Assembly (NCBI GenBank): GCA_905147135.1
Contig: LR990051.1
Coordinates: forward strand, 16,087,115-16,151,114
Direction of reading: 5' to 3'
Origin: Blastobasis lacticolella
Lineage: Eukaryota > Arthropoda > Insecta > Lepidoptera > Blastobasidae
DNA: 64,000 nucleotides
Made by a program: the position numbers and the translations under genes. The notes below the pieces were generated by a model, which had not been told where the DNA came from, did not search any database, and saw only the letters and a program-made list of their open reading frames with translations. How positions within the stretch are numbered: position 1 is the first letter of the stretch; every line of letters begins with the position of its first letter. Shown in pieces: positions 10,484 through 21,321 of this stretch.

Positions 10484-10964
10484 AAACGTAAGTGCAGGAT
10501 GTACTGTTAACAATGTGTAGGGAGTCAGCTGTGCGTACGTGGCAACTAGCAAGAGCCCCGGCGCATCTCCTGCGGATCGGCCTGATGAGATTGGCCATGG
10601 GTGGTGGAGGGTTTTGCAAATAACCTGCGGGATTCGGCTACAATTGTAAACTCGTAAATGTGGCTTTAATTTGACAATACATTCTTAAAACACTATAGAT
10701 ACCCCTTTATTGCTACGAAATCCTGATAAATACGTTCTGATGGCCATTACTTGCTCATGGGCGAGTCTTCCCCAGTCTTTTCCCGTCCCTACATATAATA
10801 AAACAGTAAAAAAAGTGTATCTGTACATTGAATTTATTTACAAAAAAATTGTAAAATGTACAATTATAATTAAATTTTATTGCTGTATGGAAATTTAAAA
10901 ATAATAATTTAGGGCGAAAAAACAAAAGAATTTTTTAATTTTATCTGTGTGTCTTTTTTTTTAT

Positions 10965-11165
10965 GTCATACGGTAGGCAAGCAGGCAAGCGGGCCACCTG
11001 ATGGAAAGTGGTCACCACTGCCTATAGACATTAGCAACACCAAGAGTATCGCTAATGCGTTGCCCACCTCTATAACACGTTGCTCTGGCAGCAAAAAGCA
11101 AATGCCACTCCACTGCCAAAGCCACGGTTCCCAAATCCCCACCCCATGGAGCACTGGAAACCTTA
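10965..11165 (-). mobile_element. LINE 3' tail, family C
   Basis: Reverse complement of the common moth LINE tail: caagcgggccacctgatgg, then gtggtcaccactgcctatag and gctaatgcgttgccca. Plus-strand relatives lie at 21700-21858 and 62480-62620. Confidence 0.7.
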
Positions 11166-11704
11166 CTCACCGGCAGAAACACAATACTATTTAAAAGAGT
11201 ATTATTTAGCTGCGATATTCTGTAAGGTGGAGGTACTTCCCCAGTCGGGCGGCTCCAATTCGAACGAGATACCCCGCTATGCCCTACCTCTCTTGTCTGT
11301 CTATTTGTCTATTTGTTTGTCTGTTTGTACAAGCTAATCTGCGTCACTAATTGACGGATTTGAATGAAAGTTTTAGGTTGTATAGCTGTTGAGCCTGGGC
11401 TATAAATATAGGGTATCATTTGGTAACTGGAACACCAGAACCATAATAGACCAGTTAAACTAAACTAAATATGGAAATGGCGCTGAATAGAGTTTGATGG
11501 GGTTTTCACAGTTTGGTAGTTTGGGGTCCATCTTAAATTCTAGGCCATGTTTCATCTAATTCGGTTGCGTAGAACCAGAGATGCAGCTTCACCTCTCCGT
11601 CGTACTAGCTCCCATACATAAGGACGTCATTCAAAATGTTCGCTCGGGAAAAAGATAAACTGCCCTAAAACGATTTTCACCTAGGCAAAAACTAGTTTAT
11701 AATA

Positions 11705-12080
11705 TGTGTAATTACAATGGTATACTCTTTCCACGTCATTAGTGGCTATAAGATAACTTTGTGGGTAGGTATACCAACAAATAACGTAAGTACGGCTAAG
11801 AAGAAATAGAAATGGTAGGTATCATTCTGGTAGGTACATAGATTAATGTTATTAGTATATATACAGACAGACGAGACGACAATAGATCAAGTCAATCAAA
11901 ACAGAATGTAATGTAATTAATGTTCGACATAATAACAATAATAATACCTACTTATCTAGGTTAATGTTATTGAGGAATATACTGACAGTGTGTTTAATGC
12001 TATAAATAAAATAAGGCAAACTTTTATAACCGTGTGTAGTGCGATAAAATGTCGCATTACTACGTGTATTAGGCCAGTTA
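11705..12080 (+). repeat. Interspersed repeat family D
   Basis: Ordered similarity to 27425-27665: attagtggctataagataac, ctttgtgggtaggtatacca, gatcaagtcaatcaaa, then a data-rich AT tract and ttaggccag. Two diverged copies in the window; class unknown. Confidence 0.5.
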
Positions 12081-12465
12081 TTTAAATATCATTATAACAG
12101 TTTCGACACATAAAACGAAAAACGAAGTAGTTTTTGAGTTTATTCATTACCAACAAAAATACAAAGCTTTTCTCTCTTTTATATAACTATTATCTATAGG
12201 TATATATAAATACGGATGTTTGTATATGACTTTCTTTCACTCGAAAGCTACTGGACGGTTTTTCATGCGGTTTTCAACAATAGAAAGAAATTCAAGGAGT
12301 AGGTTTATAGGTAAAAAGAAACGCGGACGAAGTCGTAAAAAAAGTTAGTTGAGTAGGTATATGTAGATATATTATTTTGTATGAAATATAATCTTTATTT
12401 CATGCAATAAGTACACTAGGTAATAACTAAGTACACAAAGCCCTTATTAGCGTGGCAGTGTTGGC

Positions 12466-12738
12466 GTGAGGGATATCGCAGATAAGATCGAGGAGGCTCG
12501 CCTACGCTGATTTCGTCACGTGTTGCGTAAGCCCCAGCGATACGTGGGAAATTAGTGCCTGAACCTGCCGGTATCAGGAAAGAGGCCCCGTGGGCGACCC
12601 AAGTAGCGATGGATTTACGTCGCTGAGTCGGATGCGAGAGCCAACAGCCTACGACGCGAGGATGCCGAAGACCGGGCGAAGTGGAGAGGAATGAGTAGGA
12701 AAGCGGACCCTGGCAGAGGCCGGGATAAGCGCTAGGAC
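12466..12738 (+). mobile_element. RTE-like LINE fragment, array copy 3
   Basis: Same fragment as at 1340, ending gggataagcgctaggac followed by gatgatgatga, the expected LINE 3' tail. Copies 1 and 4 lack this microsatellite tail. Confidence 0.75.
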
Positions 12739-13779
12739 GATGATGATGACAAAGCTATTATTAGCGGCATTTTACTAGTATCACAGATTTAACGGCAGTT
12801 CAAACTGTGACCACCATTTATCTATTCGGAACGCAGTCCTATATGTAGTACCGTCAGTCCAAACTTACCGTGCAAGGAGAGATGCAAGGAGAGATATAAG
12901 TATAAAAATTAAGTAAAGCCCCTCATCCTCCCCTTCATGTGTGAGTGACATGTTCTTCTATCTACGGGATAGACATCTATTACGGAATAGTCCAATTTGA
13001 CTTTTGAACGTTTGAATTTATGGAATGACACTTCACTGACATACACATGAGGGGATTTATTTTAGTTTTTTACCTATAAAAGAGTGGTTTGTGTGAGACA
13101 CACTAACTCTATGGGATTCGGGCGTGAGTGTCAACCTATTGGGAATTATAATCCCGCAAAACGGGATACCATATTCACGCCGGATTCAGCCCCGCTTATT
13201 GACCTGCGGGATCCCTCACCTCCAAAAGGCGGACCCGCGAATCCTGTAAATCCATTTATGAAAAAATGAAAAAGAAAGTATAATTCATTTCTGCTTTACG
13301 ACATAACTATACCGATGTATTTTTGTAAATATTAATAATTCTCATGTCAGTTTTAAAATTAAAGTTATAAAAAGAAAAACGTAATACATACTCAGTTTCA
13401 ACATTTATCTTACAAAAATAAAAATAAGACTACACAATACACATACTTAGGTCCATCAAATATGAACTGAAATTATAAATTCTTAAAACTAACAGTGGTT
13501 ACAAGTTTGTTTTCCACAATCTAATAATATGATGTGGAGAAATGGGTGATTTCACTGATTCCCATCAGGTTATACCTAGTTACGGAAGCAGGGTAACAAA
13601 AATTGTTATGTTCTGTAGTGACATCTATGGCTCTAATAGGGAAACTCAACAATATTTACATTACGAGGTCACGAACACAAGGTTGGCAAGCATCCGCATA
13701 TAGATGTCGCTGACCATCCTACATCGCGCTAGCGAAATATGCCAACGCCGCGGCATATATACAACTTCCGACGATCAAC

Positions 13780-13907
13780 CGTCGGACCATTGGTCCCTGT
13801 TCGTCTTTGCCACATATGCAGTACGTTTTCCGGACCACCTGTTCCAACTGCGGTTCTTCTTCTTCTGCTGTGAGCTCAGTGGTATGGTTGGGAAGTACAC
13901 CGCTCAA
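13780..13907 (-). pseudogene. PHD-finger relic in array copy 3
   Basis: The minus strand reads MSGVLPNHTTELTAEEEEPQ, then VRKTYCICGKDEQGPMV. It matches the intact MCGVLPFDDSELTDEEEPQ linker and the first PHD ligands, then breaks into unrelated sequence, so the finger is truncated. It is longer than the relic at 2620-2726 and shows what that one lost. Confidence 0.75.
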
Positions 13908-13919
13908 GTGATGGGCTAA

Positions 13920-13942
13920 TGATATATATATATATATATATA
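13920..13942. repeat. (TA)n microsatellite
   Basis: A run of about eleven TA dinucleotides next to the PHD relic; absent from copy 1, where the surrounding 190 bp or so is deleted. Confidence 0.8.
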
Positions 13943-14256
13943 ATGTTTCAAATGTGTTAGTGATGAGAAATCTGAAAACCTAGAATTAAGAAAAAACTCT
14001 TCAAAAGAGAATAAGCTTTTATAGACACAAATTAAGACAATATGTGATTTCGCACACAGCAGTGAGTTTCTAAGTTGTGGCAGTTATGAGCAGTATTCCA
14101 ATAGGTATCTAATACATTCCTATTCACTCGCTAGATGGCGCCCCGGCAATTACAGTAATTGAAGATCACTTGAAATAGGTACTTAGCAAAGACGATATAA
14201 ACGCTAGGAACGTTGTATTGGATAATATTATATTGATCAATGGTTTTCAACAATTA

Positions 14257-15391
14257 GGCGCGGATTATATCAAGCGTCAGCGACGCAAGCTGCGTCGGCA
14301 ACGCAGGTTGCGTTATGCTGTCAAGTCAAAATTGTATGCAGTTTTAATGCGCGCGCCGACGCATGTTGCGTCGGTAACGATAGTTGCGTCGGCGACGCAG
14401 GTTTATTAAGGATCGACCAAACCAGTGCTCAAAATACGCCGTTGCTGTGATAACGCCGCATATAGTCGTTTGCGTCGGGTTTTTAACGCGAGCTGTCCAC
14501 ACGATTTGTTCGACAAGTTTCACAAAAGCATTTTTTCATAGAAGCAAATTTTTACACCCTATCCCCATCTCTCCTCTCTCGCATAGTACGAAAGTGATTG
14601 GTCCTAGAACACTAGTTCCTAAAGAGAAATTATGGTACTCGTCGACATCTACGTTTCGGGCGACAGCTGTCAAACTTAAAACGGTTGTAACTCTAAAACT
14701 ATTGGTCCTAGAACACTAGTTTCTAAAGAGAAATGATAGCACTCGTCAAGGTCTACGTTTCGGGTGACAGCTGTCAAACTTAAAACAGTTGTAACTCTAA
14801 AACGATTGGTCCTAGAACACTAGTTTCTAAAGAGAAATGATAGCACTCGTCGAGATCTACGTTTCGGGTGACAGCTGTCAAACTTAAAACGGTTGTAACT
14901 CTGAAACTGTTGGTCCTAGAACACTATTTTGTAAAGAAAAATGTTAACACTCGTCGAGATCTGAAATTCATTTGACAGATGTCAAACTGAAATCTGTCAT
15001 CCGAAATGTAGATCTCGAAGAGTACTGTCATTTCCCTTTAGGATCTAGTGTTCTAGGACCTGTAGTTTCCGAGTTATAACGGTTTTAAGTTTGACAGCTG
15101 TCACCTGAAATTCAGATCTTGACGAGTGCTATCACTTCTCTTTAGGAACTTGTGTTCTAGGATTCAATGTTTCTGAGTTACAACCGTTTTAAGTTCGGCA
15201 GCTGGCGTTATCGCAGTATCAGAGTATTTTGGGCTTAGGTTTGGTCGGTCTTTAATGCTGTCACAAGTGTCAACTCAAAATTTTATGAATTTATGAATCA
15301 TTAGAAGTTCATACAATTTTGAGTTGACAGCATAACGCAACCTACGTCACCGACGCAGCTTGCGTCGCCGACGCTTGATATAATCCGCGCC
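14257..15391. mobile_element. Harbinger-like foldback element, array copy 3
   Basis: Same termini, TTA flanks and internal layout as 2956-4056, but 1135 bp long. One more intact forward subrepeat is seen, and the second inner GC-rich arm is reduced. Its identical position in the unit means the insertion predates the array amplification. Confidence 0.85.
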
Positions 15392-16144
15392 TTATAGAGG
15401 TTTTAGTAAATTATTGCAAACAAAACAATCATCAATTTGACTGAATCAGTTCGTTTCATGGACGCTATAATAAAGAATAGACGTAATTCAAATATGAAAG
15501 GTTTGTATTAAAGTGGTTATATACCTGGTTATGTGCCTACTTAAGTGAACATTTATTTAAAATATTTCTTTTATTTTAGTTATGTTTACCTACAGGTATC
15601 ACTTAATAAACTATTTGTTTATAAGTTTAGTATTAGATGACTGCATGACATCACTGCCACAATCACACATATTTACAAATAATACAAATAATATTATAGC
15701 GTCATCTAATGTTGCTTTTTGAAGCCAACTGACAGTACCTACTTTTAAACTGCTCATTAGGAATATCAGATTTGTCTGTTTCTGTAAAATGTGTAGTGAA
15801 TGCCTAGTTGAACCTTGCTAATTTCGAATGCGTCTGGAAATCCTGTTGTGCGATGGGCACATTATTAGAATAGAACTCTCACAGAAAGTATTCTGCTCCC
15901 GACATAATAATATCGATGTATTTTTGTAAATTATGTCAGTTTTATACTTAGCGTTATAAAAAGTAAAACATTATATACTCAATATATACATTTATTTTAC
16001 CAAATATAAATAAAATAACACATATTTAAAATATAAATTCTTAATACTAACACTGGTTACCAGATTGTTTTTTTACAATATAATAAGATGATGTGGCCAC
16101 ATGGGTGATTTCACTGATTCCCATCAGGTTATAACTAGTTACCC

Positions 16145-16485
16145 GCCGCCGAGGGCTGGGTACTCATCCCCTCTACGTAGACCCCCTGTAGGTCACCACG
16201 CGAAGGTTTGAAAGAACATTTCTCGCTCGAACGATTCGGATGTGGAATGAGCTCCCAGCCATAGTGTTTCCTTTGGACTATGACATAGGATCGTTCAAGA
16301 GATATATTAGAGTTCTCTTCAGGGGGAGGCAACGCATTGGTGACGCTGTTATCCCTCGTATCGGAGCACGCCATTTTGCAGACGTTTCTGAAAAGAAAAT
16401 TGTTTCTGTTAGTTGTTTATTTCACACCTGTTTCTACAGAATCATAATAATTATTGGGGCTGGCAGAAATACATTTTGGTGGGTT
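16145..16485 (+). mobile_element. Jockey/CR1-like LINE 3' fragment, array copy 3
   Basis: Homologous to 4795-5130, including MWNELPAIVFPLDYDIGSFK and RYIRVLFRGRQRIGDAV. The frame is open over the motif but there is no upstream RT domain. Confidence 0.75.
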
Positions 16486-16933
16486 TAAGACGTGTGGCAG
16501 ATTAAGAACTGTATTGTTCGGCTCAATATGGAATATAGCACTAACCGCCTTGACTTACGGGTGTCGTACAAGGCAACAAGGGTCTTAGAGGCACAGCTAA
16601 TTCAACCGTAGACCTACAAATGGGCAACAGCGCTTTCGTTGAGTATCTTACAACAGTGCGACTTACATGCCCCTTCCTGCCAAGCGTGAAGATTATCTCA
16701 AGCCTTCCCACTAATCTAGACAAGGCACATGTATAGGAGTGAGCTGTTACGGGCGTTGAAGATAAAGTTTTTGTTTTGTTACTCGCAGAAAAAAAATAAG
16801 AGTATTAGTGAAGTTCAAACATTGGTGTAGCTAAAATATATCCGTAGTCTCTATCTGGATGTCAATGTTAGTAAATGTATTTCAAATTGTAATGGTAGAT
16901 GAAAAATTTCATTTTACTATTTTTTTAATAGAA

Positions 16934-17401
16934 CTAAAAGAAAATTTTGTAGTATACCTTTGTGGCGAGGCAGCTCGGACACCACCAGTCTCCCTCGGGT
17001 GCCTTGGTAATACCAATGCATTCAAAATGGTACCATTCTGTGGCACACGTCGGATTGTCACAGGCGATCATGTCGCCATTTTCGTCTTTTCCACATATGC
17101 AGTACGTTTTCGTTGACAACTCCAACTGCGGCTCTTCTTCGTCTGTGAGCTCTGAGTCGTCAAAGGGCAGCACGCCGCACATGTGATAGGCGAACACCCA
17201 CACTTTTATGGGGCATTGGTCACAATCAGAGCTCTCCGTCCCATGTTTCCAGTACATGTGTTGAAGCAGCACCCTGTACCCCACAAAGAACTTGTTGCAT
17301 CTCTGGCAATAATAACTTGTCTTGTCCATGGCGATGTCCATAGCGATGTGCACAAAAGCTGACAATGAAGTCGAATGAGTGAAAATTTTATGTAAAGGCA
17401 T
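16934..17401 (-). CDS. C2H2/PHD-finger protein, array copy 4 (155 residues)
   Basis: Full ORF from MPLHKIFTHS at 17401 to the stop at 16934, the same length as copy 3. It carries CQRCNKFF, DCDQC, FAYHMC, the acidic linker and the PHD finger CICGKDENGDMIACD...EWYHFECIGI...WWCPSC, followed by LATKVYYKIFF. All PHD zinc ligands and the Y/M/W expected for methyl-lysine recognition are kept. It differs from copy 3 at a handful of residues, at least three of them in or beside zinc-binding segments. The four near-identical ORFs, conserved at protein level while the flanking repeats decay, argue for function or for very recent amplification; the two cannot be told apart here. Confidence 0.65.
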   Translation of the reverse strand: MPLHKIFTHSTSLSAFVHIAMDIAMDKTSYYCQRCNKFFVGYRVLLQHMYWKHGTESSDCDQCPIKVWVFAYHMCGVLPFDDSELTDEEEPQLELSTKTYCICGKDENGDMIACDNPTCATEWYHFECIGITKAPEGDWWCPSCLATKVYYKIFF

Positions 17402-17739
17402 TTATAAGGGTCCAGACTTTCGAAAATTTCTGATTAGTTAATGACATTGTAGGTTCCCAGGAAGGTAAAGACTTCAATATAGATTAGTGATTGCTTAAGT
17501 ATCCTAATTATGCTAATGAGCCGCAAAAATGTAAGGCTAATAGATAAGAAGGCAAAACATTTCTCACATTGATAAATTGATTGCCATTACTACTTTCTTT
17601 TGTTATTGTTGGTAGCTAGTGTCTGGCGTTGGCTATAAGCGTATTTGTAGGCATTGATTGTAAATGACAAATTTTGGTGAATAGTCACAAAAACCCTAAC
17701 GCCGTCAACATAATATATCGGTAACAATGTAAATTTGAA

Positions 17740-18005
17740 AAAGAGCCGTGTGGTGCAAAGCAGAGTAGAATAGCACTAACTCCTTACCTCGTGGGTGTCG
17801 TACAAGGCGACTAATGTTTTCAGGGCAAAAGGTCTAGAGTCTCTGTGGGCTGCAAAATGGGCAGCAGTGTTTTCCATTGTTATATTTATGTCACTGCGAT
17901 CTCCAACCCGCTTGCCAAGCGTGGAGATTATGGCAATAACCTCTCGTCTCGTGGGAGGGGATTGCTATGGGCTGTAATGATGAATGTCTATTTATTTACC
18001 ACCGG
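17740..18005 (+). repeat. Interspersed repeat family B, array copy 4
   Basis: Same element and position as at 721-965; the ORF at 17795-17977 is internal to it. Confidence 0.7.
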
Positions 18006-18050
18006 TAAATAATGCACAGCGGCTAGTTTGTATATCGTAGTTACTCATAT

Positions 18051-18095
18051 GCCTGCGATAGTCAATTTCATTTAAAAAAATTGACTGTCGCAGGC
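18051..18095. repeat. Short hairpin, array copy 4
   Basis: Same inverted repeat as at 9161 with one arm change (gcgatag). Confidence 0.7.
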
Positions 18096-18375
18096 ATACA
18101 TTTAAGTTAATTTCACAACTTTATCTTTTAAAAATACTTTAAAAAGCTTGAAGGAGGCATGGTTTACAAATTATATTAATAACTCAAGTCATTCGAAGCA
18201 CTGCTGAGGTACAGCAGATGCCTACAAAACGATTACTACTACCTCATTGTGACTATTTGGCGCAGTATTAATAATAAAAAAACTAGTATGTGTCGATCAT
18301 TGTCTCTGATATTAGTTTGAATCCATTGACAAATAGGTTTTGTAGAGTTATGAGCTTGGCTGTTAATGAGATCTG

Positions 18376-18648
18376 AGGGATATCGCAGATAAGATCGAGG
18401 AGGCTCGCCTACGCTGATTTTGTCACGTGTTGCGTAAGCGCCAGCGATACGTGGGAAATTAGTGCCTTAACCTGCCGGTATCGGGAAAGAGGCCCCGTCA
18501 GCGACCCAAGTAGCGATGGATTTATGTCGCTGAGTCGGATGTGAGAGCCAACAGCCTACGACGCGAGGATGCCGAAGACCGGGCGAAGTGGAGAGGAATG
18601 AGTAGGAAAGCGGACCCTGACACAGGGCGGGATAAGCGCTAGGACATA
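18376..18648 (+). mobile_element. RTE-like LINE fragment, array copy 4
   Basis: Same fragment and same left junction (gatctgagggatatcgc) as copy 1. The shared junction links copies 1 and 4 against copy 3. Confidence 0.75.
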
Positions 18649-19171
18649 GCGGCATTTTACTTGTATTACAGATTTAACGGCAGTTCAAACTGTGGCCACC
18701 TTTGATCATAAACGCGCATGAAAGTTTGATCCTCGGTTGGTTATCGTCTGTTCGGAACGCAGTCCTATATGTAGTACCGTCAGTCCAAACTTACCGTGCA
18801 AGGAGAGATATAAGTATAAAACTTAAGTAAAGCTTCTCTTCCTTCCCTTCATGTGTGAGTGACATGTTCTTCTATCTACGGGATAGACATCTACTACGGA
18901 ATAGTCCAATTTGCCTTTTGAACGTTTGAATTTATGGAATGACACTTCACTGACATACACATGAGGGGATTTATTTTAGTTACCTATATAAGAGTGGTTT
19001 GTGTGAGTCTACTTGGCTACCTCTATGGGATGCGGGCGTGAGTGTCAACCTATTAGGAATTTCAATCCCGCATACTGTATTCACGGGATACTGTATTTAC
19101 GCCGGATCCAGCTCCGCTTATTGACCTGCGGGATCCCTCACCTTCAAAACGCGGACCCGCGAATACTGTAA

Positions 19172-19789
19172 ATTTAATGTGCGCTAAATCTTTCGCGTTG
19201 GCCACAGGATATATTTGCAGTTCACTAAGAAGCAGGCCGGGAGATAATATTATAGGATACTCATAGTAAGTTTTCATAAAACGATTGAAAGTAAGCGAAT
19301 TACATTTATATGCCAAACGAAGCATTTAAAAATTAGTCATACTCTAATCATACATTAGGTATGAATCGTAATGTCCTTACTTAGCTAAGTATGGAAATAC
19401 TTAGCTAAGTAACGACATTTACGTAATCGGAAGATGCTAGGTAATTTAGTGATTGATCGGTCTAATAAGATAATTGATTCTTGCCCAACAGTGGCAGCGA
19501 TCTAGGGGATAATTGTACATATCGATTTTTGGATTAGGTTTGTAGGTTAATTTTATTTTAGTTAGATTATTAAGTTTATTTATTTAGTTCATTATTTTTG
19601 TATGTTGCCCTTTTTAATAAAGCCCCGTATTGATTCTTTAAACAAAAACTTGTAGTTTCAATTCCTTTTTATAACATTATTGTAACGGCGCTGGATCACT
19701 CGGAATCCCGCGCGAGATACAACGATCCCGCGGAGTTGAATGAGCTGCGGGATTGCAATCCAAATGTATCTATGTCATATTACATAATG
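19172..19789. other. Unique sequence right of the array
   Basis: Begins where copy 4 stops matching copy 1. A minus-strand stretch at about 19165-19325 reads MLRLAYKCNSLTFNRF and onward with natural-looking composition, but no family is recognised. From 19480 to 19700 an AT-rich segment with aataaagcc and attgtaacggcgctgg resembles a retroelement LTR end and primer site, but no second LTR was found. Confidence 0.35.
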
Positions 19790-19889
19790 TTTTAAACTGT
19801 CGCGGTTATTATCACACATTTTAAAGGTATGTTTCGGGTTTCCTACCGCGTACCTACCGTGACCATGATGCATGCAACGGCTTCGAAAT
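19790..19889. mobile_element. Left half of a palindromic MITE
   Basis: Starts tgttttaaactgtcgcggtt and includes cgggtttcctaccgcgta, matching the complete 197-bp element at 32924-33120. The right half is missing. Confidence 0.65.
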
Positions 19890-19910
19890 ATCGGGCTACT
19901 CGTAAAGTAA

Positions 19911-20277
19911 TAAAAAAAAATAATCATCTTGGCGTTAATGTCCCGGTTGTGCTCTCGCGCACGAGGGCCCGGGGTCCGCCTTGACCATGATCCAGGATTT
20001 GGCAGGTCAGGTAATTACAGTGGAGCGACTGCCATCTGACCTCCATGACCCTGCTACCAGGGGAACCTGACCAGATTGGATCATGGTTACACATCCAGTC
20101 GCCTGAATGTGCAGGTTTCATCACGATGTTTTCCCTCACCGTAAGAGCATCGGTTAGTATTCAACTAATGTACGTAACTCAGAAAACAGTCATTGGTACA
20201 TGGCCGGAGCGGGATTCGAACCCGGGACCTCTGGCTTACGAGTCGTATACTCTAACCGCTCGGCCACCGAGCTCTTC
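19911..20277 (-). mobile_element. Full-length SINE-A with 21-bp target duplication
   Basis: Minus-strand tRNA-derived SINE. The head carries an A box (GGTGGCCGAGCGGTTAG) and a B box (GGGTTCGAATCCC). The body includes ctcaccgtaagagcatcgg and ccaggggaacctgaccag in plus-strand reading; the tail is AT-rich at its left end. A 21-bp direct repeat flanks it exactly (19890-19910 and 20278-20298, word cgggctactcgtaaag), as expected from LINE-driven insertion. It serves as the reference copy for the family here. It is not a tRNA gene: the acceptor stem and length do not fit. Confidence 0.9.
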
Positions 20278-20298
20278 ATCGGGCTACTCGTAAAGTAA

Positions 20299-20460
20299 GT
20301 AAGTAAAAACTCTTTATTGCACACATATTATAAGATGATATACAAAAATCAGCATAATATACATGCGCGCAAAGGCGGTCTTATCGCTTTAAGCGATCTC
20401 TCCCAGACAACCTTTGGGAATAGGTAATGGTAAACAAAGGTAAGTAGAAGGTAACCCGGA
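20299..20460 (-). mobile_element. LINE 3' tail, antisense
   Basis: aaaactctttattgcacaca, then ggcggtcttatcgctttaag and gcgatctctcccagacaacc; related to 53685-53830. The minus strand would carry the poly(A) side. Confidence 0.6.
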
Positions 20461-20847
20461 ACATACCATTAAAATTTATGTCATATTATATCTAATCTAA
20501 GACATAAAGTTAGCCAAATCGGTGCAGTAAGTCGTAATAGGTACCTTAGCTTATAATAGTGTTATGCAAATTGTGGCATATTAATTATAGTTGTATGTAA
20601 GACAATTACTCGTTTATTTATTACAAGGATAAACCGTGCGGCATAAGTAATACAAATACATGATGTACCTATTACCTATACCATTTGTAGATACATACTT
20701 TTGCGGATTTAGAGCAAACGAATTGTTTCGTATTCAGCAGAACGAAACTGCAGATTGTCCAACTCGCAAAACGACTGTGTGAAATTCGTAATTCTGCGAT
20801 AAGAGTACGTACCTAGTGTACTTACGATCTTTCGCTTAGTTTATTAA
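20461..20847. other. Intergenic, nothing recognised
   Basis: AT-rich single-copy sequence without an ORF, repeat family or clear regulatory motif. Confidence 0.5.
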
Positions 20848-21018
20848 GGGCCGATTCTTCTATCCTCAGATAAAGTTTATTTGCCCGATAAAGTAATACA
20901 CTGCCAAATTAAAACAAACTATAATCCTTTATAATTATGAAGTAATTATACAATTTTATTTTAGTCGCATAATAACTTATCAGACTGATGTTTTATTCGA
21001 TGATTGAAAAATCGGCCC
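20848..21018. mobile_element. Harbinger-like MITE, 171 bp
   Basis: Termini GGGCCGATTCTTC and GAAAAATCGGCCC, flanked by TAA on both sides (20845-20847, 21019-21021). Inside are diverged gataaagt words. Non-autonomous. Confidence 0.75.
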
Positions 21019-21321
21019 TAAAACGACTGCGTATACTTCGATTGCGTTTGGATTTGAAACCTAATTTCTATCTGATTTCTGAATATACCTACGACAAACA
21101 TTGAGCAGGCAATCACAGTGCGAATACAACATTTTAGTAAGAGGACGGTAGACGGTAAACTGTCTTACTCATTGTACAGTAAAAGAAGGTAGTTTTTGAA
21201 CTTTTCTACCCATTCCACCAACAACCAGTCACAATAACGCACTCTTGGAGTCCAGTAGAAGAATACTACCGTTGCATCGCACATTATTTAACAAGAAGTT
21301 TAAGGTTTTAAATTTATCAAA

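Larger units (their letters stand above)
9485..12465. other. Extra 3 kb block found only in array copy 3
   Basis: Homology to copies 1 and 4 stops at agatctga near 9484 and resumes at tgagggatatcgcag near 12466. The block contains a family E repeat, a SINE piece, a LINE tail, a family D repeat and a 60-residue ORF. At its right edge the LINE fragment extends a few bases farther (ttggcgtgag) than in copies 1 and 4. This suggests those copies lost the block rather than copy 3 gaining it. Confidence 0.65.
1..19171. repeat. Higher-order tandem array with a PHD-finger ORF in each unit
   Basis: Four head-to-tail copies of one compound unit. The same point in the PHD ORF falls at 8, 5767, 8233 and 17122, giving spacings of 5759, 2466 and 8889 bp. 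Shared order in each copy: minus-strand PHD ORF, family B repeat, short hairpin; then in copies 1, 3 and 4 a LINE fragment and a G-rich segment; then in copies 1 and 3 a PHD relic and a foldback element; then, before the next PHD ORF, another LINE 3' fragment. Copy 2 lacks about 3.3 kb of this; copy 3 has about 3 kb extra; copy 4 breaks off at about 19171. The left end of the array is outside the window. Copies look highly similar by eye, so the amplification is fairly recent. Confidence 0.9.

Noticed and set aside
19480..19700. Solo LTR of a Gypsy-type element
   Set aside because: aataaagcc and a possible primer-binding site are suggestive, but no matching second LTR, clear TG..CA ends or target duplication were seen.
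20200..20277. tRNA gene on the minus strand
   Set aside because: A and B boxes are present but the sequence runs on into a SINE body with a 21-bp target duplication, and no proper acceptor stem forms; it is a SINE-A head.
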